64,000 nucleotides of DNA from JANXSS01 sp040385645 (GTDB lineage Bacteria; Pseudomonadota; Gammaproteobacteria; Burkholderiales; Burkholderiaceae_D): positions 1-64,000 of the forward strand of contig JAZKGZ010000005.1 of assembly GCA_040385645.1 (NCBI GenBank). Direction: 5' to 3'. This document shows, one piece after another, positions 44,908 through 53,449 of the stretch; the first letter of the stretch is position 1; the number at the start of each line of letters is the position of its first letter. Both the position numbers and the translations under genes were made by a program. A model generated the notes under the pieces. It had not been told where the DNA came from. It saw nothing but the letters and a program-made list of their open reading frames with translations, and did no database searches.

Positions 44908-44952
44908 CAGACCGCGCTATGTCAGACCGCACTATTTCAGACCGCACTATTT
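44908..44952. repeat. 15-bp tandem repeat duplicating a gene's stop codon
   Basis: Three 15-base units at 44908, 44923 and 44938. Units two and three are identical (CAGACCGCACTATTT); the first has two changes. Read on the minus strand, each unit gives Ser-Ala-Val-stop in the frame of the PP2C phosphatase gene: the last codons of that gene are unit three, and the two further copies repeat its end including TGA. Confidence 0.85.
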
Positions 44953-45692
44953 AATTTGTCGACCCGATATTGTGGGGCCGGTGCGCTAGTTGCCACAAGT
45001 TTTACGATCCCCAGAGTGCAATTGTCTCCATTTTTATCGGTCGTGCGTTCACGGGCCCGGTGAATCAGCATCTGCGCCGCGTCTCGCGGGCTATTGACCG
45101 CGATCGCCGCACCGGCTTCGCCATCGCTGCAATGCTGCCACAAGCCATCCGAGCAAAGCATGAAAGCGTCGCCCGCTCGTAAGCCTACATGCCTTGCGAG
45201 CGTCATTTTCGGTGCAACATGGGCACTGCCAAGCATATTGACTACCTTATTTGCCGCGCCGTCGGTACTGGTTTGATCAACCGTGCGCTCGACTAGGTTG
45301 GGCCCGGAGAAGCGATATAGGCGGGAGTCGCCGATATGTCCCCAGATCGCTGTCTTCTCTGGCGTAATGACGAGCACGACCAACGTTGAACCGGGCCGCA
45401 TTTCAGTTGCCAGCGTCATTAACTGAATCACGGTATGCACCTCGCTGGCGATTTCATGCAACATCGTTTCCACGGCACTGGTGAGGGGCGAAAAATTATC
45501 GAAGATCTGGTGTGCCGTGCGAATTGCCTGGTCTGCCGCAATGGAGCCGCCATGCGCGCCTCCCATGCCGTCTGCAAGCACCGCCATCATGTAGCCGGGT
45601 GCCCGCGGTGCGCCGAAAAGGCCGATGCGGTCTTGTTGTTCTTTGCGGTCGCCAATATGCTGGCCGGTTCCGGCTTCGATCTTGTATGACAT
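44937..45692 (-). CDS. PP2C-family protein serine/threonine phosphatase
   Basis: 251-residue metal-dependent phosphatase. Motifs in order: DRKEQQDRIGLF (metal Asp), VLADGMGGAHGG, IWGHIGDSRLYRFSG, FMLCSDGLWQHC and KNGDNCTLGIVKL with the last metal Asp. Cytoplasmic, no membrane part, no attached kinase or sensor domain. Such stand-alone PP2C enzymes often pair with Hanks-type kinases or type VI secretion post-translational control, but no such partner is in the window. Its 3' end is covered by the 15-bp tandem repeat. Confidence 0.92.
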   Translation of the reverse strand: MSYKIEAGTGQHIGDRKEQQDRIGLFGAPRAPGYMMAVLADGMGGAHGGSIAADQAIRTAHQIFDNFSPLTSAVETMLHEIASEVHTVIQLMTLATEMRPGSTLVVLVITPEKTAIWGHIGDSRLYRFSGPNLVERTVDQTSTDGAANKVVNMLGSAHVAPKMTLARHVGLRAGDAFMLCSDGLWQHCSDGEAGAAIAVNSPRDAAQMLIHRARERTTDKNGDNCTLGIVKLVATSAPAPQYRVDKLNSAV

Positions 45693-45894
45693 TATTACCT
45701 CATCACGGATAGGCTGCGTCGCTTCGTTGCGTTAATGCTCTCATGAAACTATCGTTCCAACGTCCATTCCGTATGAAAGCCTGCGTATTTGCAACAGGGT
45801 GGCAACACATCATTTTTTGCGGAAAAATCTGAATTTTCTATCTGAAGATCCTGTTTTGCCGTACGACTCAGGCACCGTGTGACACAATACGCAT

Positions 45895-46095
45895 ATGAGC
45901 CCCTCCAACGATATTCAACGACGCATTATCGAATTAGAAGTCGAACATCGCGATCTCGATGCAGTCATCGACACGCTGATTCGCGATAGCCGTCATGAGG
46001 AATTGCAATTGCGTCGTCTAAAAAAGCGCAAGTTGCAACTGAAAGACCACATCACGATGCTAAAAATGCAACTGGTGCCGGATATTCCCGCCTGA
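45895..46095 (+). CDS. DUF465 (YdcH-like) small protein
   Basis: 66 residues, highly charged and helical: MSPSNDIQRRIIELEVEHRD, then DTLIRDSRHEELQLRRLKKR and LKLQLKDHI-like KLQLKDHITMLKMQ. This is the DUF465/YdcH pattern (helix with His-Arg-Asp-Leu, then a basic KKxKL helix). Function unknown. It is followed after 11 bases by the helicase gene and is probably co-transcribed. Confidence 0.88.
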   Translation: MSPSNDIQRRIIELEVEHRDLDAVIDTLIRDSRHEELQLRRLKKRKLQLKDHITMLKMQLVPDIPA

Positions 46096-46106
46096 GCAAT
46101 CGCAAT

Positions 46107-48149
46107 TTGACTGCTAAATCTACAGCAAGATCGAGTCCGAATACCGGCGATGTCAAGCATGAGCCGTTGCAAAATGCCCAGCACGACGCCGAACTCGACA
46201 TGTTATTTGGTAAAGATGGTCGGCTCGGTGGTGCCGTGGGCACCTATCGTCCGCGGCAGGCGCAAATTGAAATGGCAAAAGCGATTGCGCATGCCATCGC
46301 CACCCAATCCACACTGATCGCCGAAGCTGGTACCGGAACCGGTAAGACCTTTGCGTACCTGGTGCCGGCACTGCTGTGGGGCGGCAAAACCATTGTCTCC
46401 ACCGGCACCAAGAATTTGCAAGATCAGCTTTATCTGCGTGATATTCCAACCGTGCGTCGTGCCTTGAATATTCCCGTATCCATCGCACTTTTGAAAGGGC
46501 GTGCAAATTACGTTTGCCATTACCACTTGGAACGTACGCTTGAGAACGGCCGTTTGACTTCGCGGGACGATATCGGCCATTTACGCGAAATTTCCCGCTT
46601 CATGAAAACCACCGCCTCTGGCGACAAGGCCGAATTGTCAAAAGTGCCGGAGAGCGCTTTGATCTGGAATTTGGTTACCTCGACCCGCGATACGTGTATG
46701 GGTTCCGAATGCCAGTATTACCAGGATTGTTTCGTCATGAAAGCGCGTAAGGAGGCGCAGCAAGCCGACGTGGTCGTGGTCAACCATCATTTGTTTTTTG
46801 CCGATGTCGCGTTAAAAGACACCGGCGTGGCCGAACTCCTGCCGTCGGCCAACACCATTATTTTCGACGAAGCGCATCAACTGCCCGAAACAGCGACCCT
46901 ATTTTTCGGCGATACCACATCGACGTCCCAGATACTGGAGTTATGCCGCGACGTCCTTGCAGAAGGCTTGACCCATGCCCGAGACGGTGCCGACTGGGCC
47001 AGGCTCGTAACTGGCGTTGAAAAGGCAGCACGCGAATTACGCCTGGCATTTCCGCAAGACGTGGTCCGTCTGGCGGTCAGCCAGATTTTGCCGTCCAGCC
47101 CGTTTTTTCCCGCGCTCGAAATATTGAAAAAAGCCTTGCACGAGATGGTGGAAATTCTCGCGACCCAGGCACAGCGGGCAGAAACGCTCGAACAGTGCAG
47201 GGTGCGGGCAAACGACTTGGAATACCGACTCGCAGCCTGGAGCACCGCTGGAGGTGCCACGGTAGTGGAAGGCGAGCAGCCAGAAAGTGTGTTGTGGGTC
47301 GAAGCTTTTTCTTCGTCGTTGCAGCTTCATCAGACACCATTATCGATTGCACCGATTTTTACAAAACAACGTGAAGGCCCCCCACGCGCCTGGATTTTCA
47401 CCTCGGCGACTCTGGCAGTAAAAGACGATTTCAGCCATTATGCTGCCCAGATGGGTTTGGCTAAAGAACAGTCCCGTTCGTGGAGTAGTCCTTTCGACTA
47501 TTTGCAACAAGGATTGCTGTATGTACCCACGGATTTGCCACCGCCGAATTCACCCGATTACACGGATGCTGTGGTCGATGCCGCGTTGCCGGTCATTATT
47601 GCTTCCGGCGGTCGGGCATTCCTGCTGTGCACCACCAACCGAGCGGTGAACCGGGCAGCACAGCGCATACGAGAGGCTTTCGGCCGACTAGACCTGTCAT
47701 TTCCCTTGATGGTGCAGGGGGAGGCAGGCCGCACCGAATTGCTCGACCGTTTTCGCGCCGCAGGTAATGCAGTGTTGGTCGGTAGTCAAAGTTTTTGGGA
47801 GGGCGTCGATGTCCGCGGCGATGCGCTTTCGCTCGTCATTATCGATAAGTTGCCTTTTTCACCGCCGGACGACCCGGTACTAGCTGCACGTCTCGACGCC
47901 CTGGAAAGAAAAGGGCTGAATGGTTTCATGCAACATCAGTTGCCGGCTGCGATTATCAATCTTAAACAAGGGGCCGGCCGGCTGATTCGAGATGAAACCG
48001 ACCGCGGCGTGCTCATGCTGTGTGATCCCAGATTGATTACCAAACCCTACGGGAAGAAAATCTGGCAGAGCCTACCGCCCTTCAAGCGCACCCGGGATCA
48101 GACGAGTGTGATCGAATTCCTGCAGCAGGATCGTAACGCTAGCGATTAA
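46107..48149 (+). CDS. DinG/YoaA-family ATP-dependent helicase
   Basis: About 680 residues. Superfamily 2, XPD-like 5'-3' DNA helicase. Walker A EAGTGTGKT at 73-81 and DEAH box in IIFDEAHQL. Four cysteines between them (NYVCHYH, TCMGSECQYYQDCF) form the expected [4Fe-4S] site. The C-terminal half has FWEGVDVRGDALSLVIIDKL and QGAGRLIRDETDRGV. The start is uncertain: the TTG at 46107 is the only suitable codon before residue 30. Likely a repair helicase acting on stalled forks or R-loops; closer to YoaA than to the exonuclease-fused DinG. Confidence 0.9.
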   Translation: MTAKSTARSSPNTGDVKHEPLQNAQHDAELDMLFGKDGRLGGAVGTYRPRQAQIEMAKAIAHAIATQSTLIAEAGTGTGKTFAYLVPALLWGGKTIVSTGTKNLQDQLYLRDIPTVRRALNIPVSIALLKGRANYVCHYHLERTLENGRLTSRDDIGHLREISRFMKTTASGDKAELSKVPESALIWNLVTSTRDTCMGSECQYYQDCFVMKARKEAQQADVVVVNHHLFFADVALKDTGVAELLPSANTIIFDEAHQLPETATLFFGDTTSTSQILELCRDVLAEGLTHARDGADWARLVTGVEKAARELRLAFPQDVVRLAVSQILPSSPFFPALEILKKALHEMVEILATQAQRAETLEQCRVRANDLEYRLAAWSTAGGATVVEGEQPESVLWVEAFSSSLQLHQTPLSIAPIFTKQREGPPRAWIFTSATLAVKDDFSHYAAQMGLAKEQSRSWSSPFDYLQQGLLYVPTDLPPPNSPDYTDAVVDAALPVIIASGGRAFLLCTTNRAVNRAAQRIREAFGRLDLSFPLMVQGEAGRTELLDRFRAAGNAVLVGSQSFWEGVDVRGDALSLVIIDKLPFSPPDDPVLAARLDALERKGLNGFMQHQLPAAIINLKQGAGRLIRDETDRGVLMLCDPRLITKPYGKKIWQSLPPFKRTRDQTSVIEFLQQDRNASD

Positions 48150-48278
48150 ACGCGCCTCAGAAAGTTGTTGGATAGCGTCCACACCGCTTGGCAGGAACAA
48201 TCGATAAGTCATGGTTATGCCGCAAAATGGTCAAGCGCGCTTCCATGCCTTAATGTTGCCTCGTGTAAAATAAATACC

Positions 48279-49016
48279 ATGAAAATTTTGATCAGTAACG
48301 ATGACGGCTATCTTGCTCCCGGCCTGGCGGCGCTTGCCGAAGCGATGATGCCGATTGCCGAGATCTTGGTCGTTGCGCCGGACAGCAACCGTTCCGGCTG
48401 TTCGAACTCTCTCACACTCGACCGGCCGCTATCGATTACCCGAGCGGCGAATGGCTTTTATTTCGTCAATGGCACTCCTTCAGATTGTGTGCATATCGCG
48501 TTGACGGGCATGCTCGATTTCGTACCGGATCTGGTTGTGTCGGGCATCAATAACGGCCAGAACATGGGTGACGATACCTTGTATTCCGGGACAGTCGCGG
48601 CGGCGACGGAAGGTTATCTTTTCGGTCTTCCGGCAATGGCTTTTTCTCAGGTGCGCAGCGGTTGGGAGCATATAGAAAGCGCAGCGATGGTCGCTGCAGA
48701 GATGGTGAAAAAACGTCTGGGTGCGTTACCCAAACCCTTCCTGCTCAACATCAATATTCCCAACCTGCCCTACGAAGCTATTTCGGGTATCAAAGCCACG
48801 AGGCTTGGCAAGCGCCATGTCTCGGAGCCGGTGATCAAGACCACCGACCCCCATGGCCGGGAAATTTATTGGATTGGCCCGACGGGTGCCGAGCGTGATG
48901 CAGGCGAGGGCACGGATTTTCATGCGACCGCCGGCGGTTATGTGTCTGTCACGCCGCTGCAGATCGACCTGACGCATACGGCGCAACTCGACTTGTTAAG
49001 TCGCCAACTCGTATGA
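48279..49016 (+). CDS. surE: 5'/3'-nucleotidase SurE
   Basis: 245 residues. Metal-dependent nucleoside monophosphatase, often also exopolyphosphatase. The Asp pair is in MKILISNDDGYLAPGL, with later ligands in APDSNRSGCSNS and VSGINNGQNMGDDTLYSGTV. ATG 48279 is set by the family N-terminus; the in-frame extension to 48165 is rejected. Typical survival-gene cluster surE-pcm-nlpD; overlaps pcm by 4 bases. Confidence 0.96.
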   Translation: MKILISNDDGYLAPGLAALAEAMMPIAEILVVAPDSNRSGCSNSLTLDRPLSITRAANGFYFVNGTPSDCVHIALTGMLDFVPDLVVSGINNGQNMGDDTLYSGTVAAATEGYLFGLPAMAFSQVRSGWEHIESAAMVAAEMVKKRLGALPKPFLLNINIPNLPYEAISGIKATRLGKRHVSEPVIKTTDPHGREIYWIGPTGAERDAGEGTDFHATAGGYVSVTPLQIDLTHTAQLDLLSRQLV

Positions 49017-49879
49017 GCGAAAACAACAGGGATAAGGAGAAAGACAAGCGCTTTCCACTATCGCTGGCCTCGCTCGATACCCGGTCGGCACAGTCGATTG
49101 ACGACCGCAATGCGGCACGCCGCGCAATTGCCACACCACAAACGGCAACCCGAAACGCTGCACGGCACGGTCAGGTTCATATACCGGCTCGTCTGGCATT
49201 GCAGCAGAATGCTCCGAGTGTGCATCGCAGTTCACCGATGGCATCGAGCCGCATCAGGCAGGCGATGGTTGAGCGCATTGCCCAGCAGGGCGTGCGAGAC
49301 ATCAAGGTACTGGCGGCAATGCAGGCGGTGCCACGGCATCAATTTATCGAACCGGCTTTCGTTAGCCAGGCATATATCGACGCTTCGCTGCCGATCGGGC
49401 ATCACCAGACGATTTCGCAACCGTACATCGTGGCACGCATGATCGAATTATTGCGTGCCAATAAAAGCGCAGGTGTGCTCGAACGAGTATTGGAAATCGG
49501 CACTGGCTGCGGGTACCAGGCGGCGGTGCTGGCTCAGGTTGCCGGCGAAGTCTATTCCATCGAGCGCATCAAAGCGTTGCATGAACTGGCGCGCGCAAAC
49601 CTGAGACCAATGAGAATTGCCAATATTCGCTTGCATTATGGAGATGGTATGCTTGGCCTCCCGCACGTGGCCCCGTTTGACGGCATGATCCTCGCTGCCG
49701 CCGGTGCTCAGGTGCCAAAGCCACTGCTCGAACAGTTGGCAATTGGCGGGCGCCTGGTTGCACCGGTCGGCGATCGCCATCAGGTGCTGCAGGTAATCGA
49801 ACGCGTTGGGCCCTCCGATTGGGCCACCGTGACGCTGGAAGATTGTCATTTCGTGCCGCTTCGTCCTGGGACAATGTGA
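49013..49879 (+). CDS. pcm: Protein-L-isoaspartate O-methyltransferase
   Basis: 288 residues. Methylates isoaspartyl residues in damaged proteins. The enzyme core starts near residue 80 (RQAMVERIAQQGVRDIKVL), with PIGHHQTISQPYIVARM, the SAM-binding VLEIGTGCGYQAAVLAQ and the post-motifs FDGMILAAAGAQVPK and GGRLVAPVGD. The first 75 residues are a polar low-complexity extension beyond the enterobacterial length (about 208); such extensions occur in Burkholderiales Pcm. ATGA overlap with surE. Confidence 0.94.
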   Translation: MSENNRDKEKDKRFPLSLASLDTRSAQSIDDRNAARRAIATPQTATRNAARHGQVHIPARLALQQNAPSVHRSSPMASSRIRQAMVERIAQQGVRDIKVLAAMQAVPRHQFIEPAFVSQAYIDASLPIGHHQTISQPYIVARMIELLRANKSAGVLERVLEIGTGCGYQAAVLAQVAGEVYSIERIKALHELARANLRPMRIANIRLHYGDGMLGLPHVAPFDGMILAAAGAQVPKPLLEQLAIGGRLVAPVGDRHQVLQVIERVGPSDWATVTLEDCHFVPLRPGTM

Positions 49880-49912
49880 CAAATCGCTTGATCGAATTTT
49901 AAAGTTTATCGA

Positions 49913-50905
49913 ATGAAAAAAATCCGTCCGCTATCTCCGCTGGCATTCGTCGCCATGCTTGCCATATCTGCCGGTTGCACGACGCCCCGTACGCCGGCTC
50001 CGATCGTTGATCGAGGCTCGGTCGGCCGCAGCGGTGCCGATTCGGGCCGGCAAAGCGCTCAGCAATCAAGTACCCGAAATATCGATCAGCGTGGTTACCA
50101 CACGGTTCGCAAAGGCGATACGTTATTGCAGATCGCTACTGCGGCTGGGCAGAATTTTCGAGATCTGGTGGTCTGGAACAATCTTGCGAATCCGGACGAC
50201 ATCAAGGTCGATCAAGTGCTACGTGTACTGCCTCCCGAACCCGGCACAGGAACTCCTCAAGCCTCCAGTGTCAGCATCGGTTCCGGCGTCGAAGTACGGC
50301 CTTTAGGCACAGTACCATCCACCATACCTAGCACCGTCGCCCCAGGCACGCCAGCGCCCGCGTCGGTGCCTGGCAAAAATGGCCCCCCTGGGGAGAAACG
50401 GCCATACTCGGAGGCGGCTGTCGCCGAATTGCAAAAGCCCGACGTTTCCGGCTCAGTTGCGACCGCACCAGCCAGGGCAACCGATGGCAGGAACGGCGAT
50501 AAGCCCGGAGTGACGATCGTGCCGGCACCGTTGGAAGATGACGATATCGCCTGGATGTGGCCTACCGACGGCAAAGTTGCCGCAGGATTCGAGGATGGCA
50601 AGAAAGGCTTGGATATCATCGGCAAGAACGGTCAGCAGGTACTCGCTGCTAGCGGCGGCAAGGTCATGTACGCAGGCAGCGGCATTCGCGGATACGGCAA
50701 CCTGGTGATCGTCAAACATACGAATAATCTTTTGTCCGCGTACGCGCACAATAAATCGATCCTTGTCAAGGAAGGTCAAACCGTGACCAAAGGACAGAAG
50801 ATTGCCGAAATGGGCAACTCCGACTCCGACGTCGTCAAGCTGCATTTTGAAATCCGGCAGCAAGGCAAGCCGGTGGACCCTGCAAAGTTTCTGCCGGCGC
50901 GATGA
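49913..50905 (+). CDS. nlpD: NlpD-like LysM/M23 lipoprotein, catalytically degenerate
   Basis: 330 residues. Lipoprotein signal with lipobox ISAGC (Cys22), a LysM domain (about 59-107: YHTVRKGDTLLQIATAAG, ending DQVLRVLPP), a Pro/Ser/Ala linker, and a C-terminal LytM/M23 domain (about 207-330). The zinc ligands are lost: the expected HxGxD is KKGLD, and HxH reads KLHFE. This is the NlpD/EnvC type, which activates the amidase AmiC rather than cutting peptidoglycan itself. In related bacteria rpoS follows nlpD, but here rlmD does, after 24 bases. Confidence 0.9.
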   Translation: MKKIRPLSPLAFVAMLAISAGCTTPRTPAPIVDRGSVGRSGADSGRQSAQQSSTRNIDQRGYHTVRKGDTLLQIATAAGQNFRDLVVWNNLANPDDIKVDQVLRVLPPEPGTGTPQASSVSIGSGVEVRPLGTVPSTIPSTVAPGTPAPASVPGKNGPPGEKRPYSEAAVAELQKPDVSGSVATAPARATDGRNGDKPGVTIVPAPLEDDDIAWMWPTDGKVAAGFEDGKKGLDIIGKNGQQVLAASGGKVMYAGSGIRGYGNLVIVKHTNNLLSAYAHNKSILVKEGQTVTKGQKIAEMGNSDSDVVKLHFEIRQQGKPVDPAKFLPAR

Positions 50906-50929
50906 ACAAGCCGGACGCCTTCTATTCAG

Positions 50930-52294
50930 ATGCCGAAAAATTTTATTGAAATAAAGTCCCTCGATATGGAGGGACGCGGTGTCGGCCATCTTGAAAACGA
51001 CGACGGCAGCCCAGGCAAGGTCGTATTCGTCGAAGGTGCGTTGCCTGGTGAGCGCGTTGTGTACGCGTCGTATCGTAAAAAACCGAAATGGGAAGTGGCG
51101 ACGACGCTTTCGGTAGAGCGTGAGTCGGCGCAACGCGTGCAGCCGAAATGCCGTTATTTTGGCGTGTGCGGTGGCTGCGCCATGCAGCACCTAGACGCCG
51201 CCGCACAGGTTGCGATGAAGCAGCGTGTATTGGAAGACAATCTCAAGCATATCGGTCGGGTAAAGGCGACGATGATATTGCGTCCGATCCACGGCCCGGC
51301 GTGGGGTTATCGGTTAAGAGCCAGAATTTCGATTCGTAACGTACCGAAAAAAGGTGGTGTGCTGGTCGGCTTCCACGAACGCAGATCCAGCTACATTACC
51401 GATATGCGCACCTGCGACATTCTGCCGCCGCATGTCTCGGCCTTGCTGGTGCCGTTGCGTGAATTGATTGCTGGTTTATCGATCGTCGAGCAGGTGCCGC
51501 AAATCGAGTTGGCAATCGGCGAAGGCGCGGAGGGCATGGTGACAGTCATGGTCTTGCGCATCATGGCAACACCGTCCGCCGCCGACGAGGCCGCTCTCAA
51601 AGACTTTGCCGACCGATATACGGTGCAATGGTGGCTGCAAACGGCAGGCCTGGATACTGCAACGCAGTACTATCCCGAGCAGCGCCAACTACATTACCTG
51701 CTGCCGGAATTTGGCTTGCGAATGCCTTTTAAGCCTACGGATTTTACGCAGGTCAATCACCATATCAACCGCGTGTTGGTAACACGCGCGATGCGCCTGC
51801 TCGCCCCCGGCCCGGACGACCGGGTCGTGGATCTTTTTTGTGGGCTGGGAAATTTTACATTGCCGCTGGCCACCCTGGCGCGGGAAGTAGTGGGGATCGA
51901 GGGCAGTGCGACATTGACGGAACGCGCATTGGCAAATGCCCGAGCGAATTTGCTATCAGACAAGGTGACTTTTCAGACTAGGAATCTTTTCGAATTCACG
52001 ACGCACCAGCTCGTAGCCCTCACCAAATTCGATCTGATGCTGATCGACCCACCCCGTGAGGGCGCTATGGCCGTTTGTGAAGCACTCGCGGGGCTCGATG
52101 CAATCGACATAGAATTAAAGCCGCGCCGGATCGTCTATGTGTCCTGCAACCCGGCGACATTGGCACGCGATGCCGCACTACTGGTAAACGGTGCGGGTTA
52201 TGTATTACATAAAGCAGGGGTCATCAACATGTTTCCGCACACTGCACATGTTGAATCGATTGCTGTATTTGATCTGCCGTCGTCGTTGCGTTGA
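50930..52294 (+). CDS. rlmD: 23S rRNA (uracil-1939-C5) methyltransferase
   Basis: 454 residues. N-terminal TRAM domain (1-60), iron-sulfur cysteines in CRYFGVCGGC plus a later Cys in RTCDILP, SAM-binding VVDLFCGLGNFTLPLA, and the catalytic Cys in RIVYVSCNPATLARD. It methylates U1939 using SAM. The C-terminus MFPHTAHVESIAVF is typical. ATG 50930. It ends 6 bases before the end of the convergent LRR gene. Confidence 0.95.
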   Translation: MPKNFIEIKSLDMEGRGVGHLENDDGSPGKVVFVEGALPGERVVYASYRKKPKWEVATTLSVERESAQRVQPKCRYFGVCGGCAMQHLDAAAQVAMKQRVLEDNLKHIGRVKATMILRPIHGPAWGYRLRARISIRNVPKKGGVLVGFHERRSSYITDMRTCDILPPHVSALLVPLRELIAGLSIVEQVPQIELAIGEGAEGMVTVMVLRIMATPSAADEAALKDFADRYTVQWWLQTAGLDTATQYYPEQRQLHYLLPEFGLRMPFKPTDFTQVNHHINRVLVTRAMRLLAPGPDDRVVDLFCGLGNFTLPLATLAREVVGIEGSATLTERALANARANLLSDKVTFQTRNLFEFTTHQLVALTKFDLMLIDPPREGAMAVCEALAGLDAIDIELKPRRIVYVSCNPATLARDAALLVNGAGYVLHKAGVINMFPHTAHVESIAVFDLPSSLR

Positions 52295-52300
52295 ATAAGG

Positions 52301-53200
52301 TTAGGTAAGCAAACTTACGAGTTGCTGGTTTCGTTCCAGCAGGCGTTGTTGCTCCGGTTTTTCCAGAATCAGGTCGGCGACGTCCGGATGTTGCAGGATC
52401 AAGTGGGCCATCTCATTGTTTTGCACCACCATGCTGACAACCTCTGGCGCGTCCAATAGCAACCGTTCTATTCTGGGATCTTGCCTAATCTGATAGCTTA
52501 TTTCTCGATTGTGTTGAATGACGGAAGCGAGTTCGTGGCGTGTACTGTCGTCCAGGCTGCTCGGCAAACGTACTGGCAGGGCAACTAAACCATGATTGCC
52601 ACCGATCGAAACGCGCGCAATCGAGTCCGGCAAATCCTCGGGAAGCTTAACGAATCTGTTATTTTTTAGCGAGAGCGATTTTAAGTCTGGCGGAAGTTCT
52701 GATAATTCTGTCAACGCATTGTTATCAAGCGAAAGCCCCCTGACGGTGTCGGGTAGCTTTGGGGGAAGACTGGTCAACCCTAAATCGTCCAGATACAGGG
52801 TATAAGTATCGGCGATCGTCGGGAATTTCAGTAATCTTGCTACTGCCTCATGTCGATCGCCATCAGCCGGATTCCCCGCATTTGCCCAGGCTTGCCAGGC
52901 AGCTCCGTTTTGCTCGCGATTGTGCTCCCTGACTTGTTGCGCACTCATCTTTACAGGTTGGTCCATAACCTGTTGGGCGGACAACTCTGTAACGGTCGAA
53001 GCTGCAGGCCGGGCCACTCCAGTTATTGCAGGACGCACGCGGCGTGGCATCGGCTGCGCTAACCCTTCGGAACGCTTGCGAACGAATGGTGAAGGTGAAC
53101 TTGCCGAGCGATTTGTCGTAGTCGTTTCGACATTTTCGCCGGTTGCGCGTGCTTGCGAAGCGGCAACATAGGCATTAAGGCGGTTAATAGCGGTTCTCAT
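52301..53200 (-). CDS. LRR protein with C-terminal decapeptide repeats, candidate type III effector
   Basis: 299 residues. Residues 1-90 are polar and rich in Ser, Thr, Ala and Arg, without a Sec signal. Residues 98-140 (AWQAWANAGNPADGDRHEAV, YLDDLGLTSLPPKLP) resemble the entry into the LRR of IpaH/SspH/YopM effectors. Residues 140-216 hold about four bacterial-type leucine-rich repeats of 20-21 residues with LPxxLP. The C-terminus lacks the IpaH NEL ubiquitin-ligase domain. Instead residues 233-299 form a run of ten-residue units such as EMAHLILQHP, DVADLILEKP, RIERLLLDAP. GGAGAT lies 5 bases before the ATG, and a TTCG-N16-TTCG promoter lies upstream. Effector function is inferred. Confidence 0.75.
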   Translation of the reverse strand: MRTAINRLNAYVAASQARATGENVETTTTNRSASSPSPFVRKRSEGLAQPMPRRVRPAITGVARPAASTVTELSAQQVMDQPVKMSAQQVREHNREQNGAAWQAWANAGNPADGDRHEAVARLLKFPTIADTYTLYLDDLGLTSLPPKLPDTVRGLSLDNNALTELSELPPDLKSLSLKNNRFVKLPEDLPDSIARVSIGGNHGLVALPVRLPSSLDDSTRHELASVIQHNREISYQIRQDPRIERLLLDAPEVVSMVVQNNEMAHLILQHPDVADLILEKPEQQRLLERNQQLVSLLT

Positions 53201-53248
53201 CGTATCTCCGGGTTAAGATTATTCAAGCAACATTACTTTGATGTAATG

Positions 53249-53310
53249 ATTCTAAATAGTAATCTTTTGTTAATCTGTCGAAGATGCGAACAAATGCACT
53301 GATTGTCGAA
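53249..53310 (-). promoter_or_regulatory. hrpII-type promoter of the LRR gene
   Basis: On the minus strand TTCG (53310-53307), 16 bases, TTCG (53290-53287), then 32 bases to TAGAAT (53254-53249). Counting the fifth base of the second half-site, this is TTCGC-N31-TAGAAT, inside the N30-32 window of HrpB/HrpX promoters. The first half-site is TTCGA, so it fits the Ralstonia hrpII box but deviates once from the PIP consensus TTCGB. The LRR start codon lies about 50 bases downstream. Confidence 0.65.
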
Positions 53311-53385
53311 GTTGCAACTTTTGTTGAGGATTTTTGACCGGGCTTTAAGCTGCCACGCTTATAACCTCGACGATAGCGCAAAAAA

Positions 53386-53411
53386 ACGCCCGGTTGATTC
53401 CGGGCGTTTTT
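53386..53411. terminator. Bidirectional intrinsic terminator
   Basis: ACGCCCGG (53386-53393) pairs with CCGGGCGT (53400-53407) around TTGATT. There is a T run on the right and an A run (seven A) on the left, giving a seven-T tail for minus-strand transcripts. It terminates the YccA gene and would also insulate it from the LRR gene promoter. Confidence 0.9.
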
Positions 53412-53449
53412 GGCTTAGGATGCTTCTTAATGCACTGCTACACCGAATG

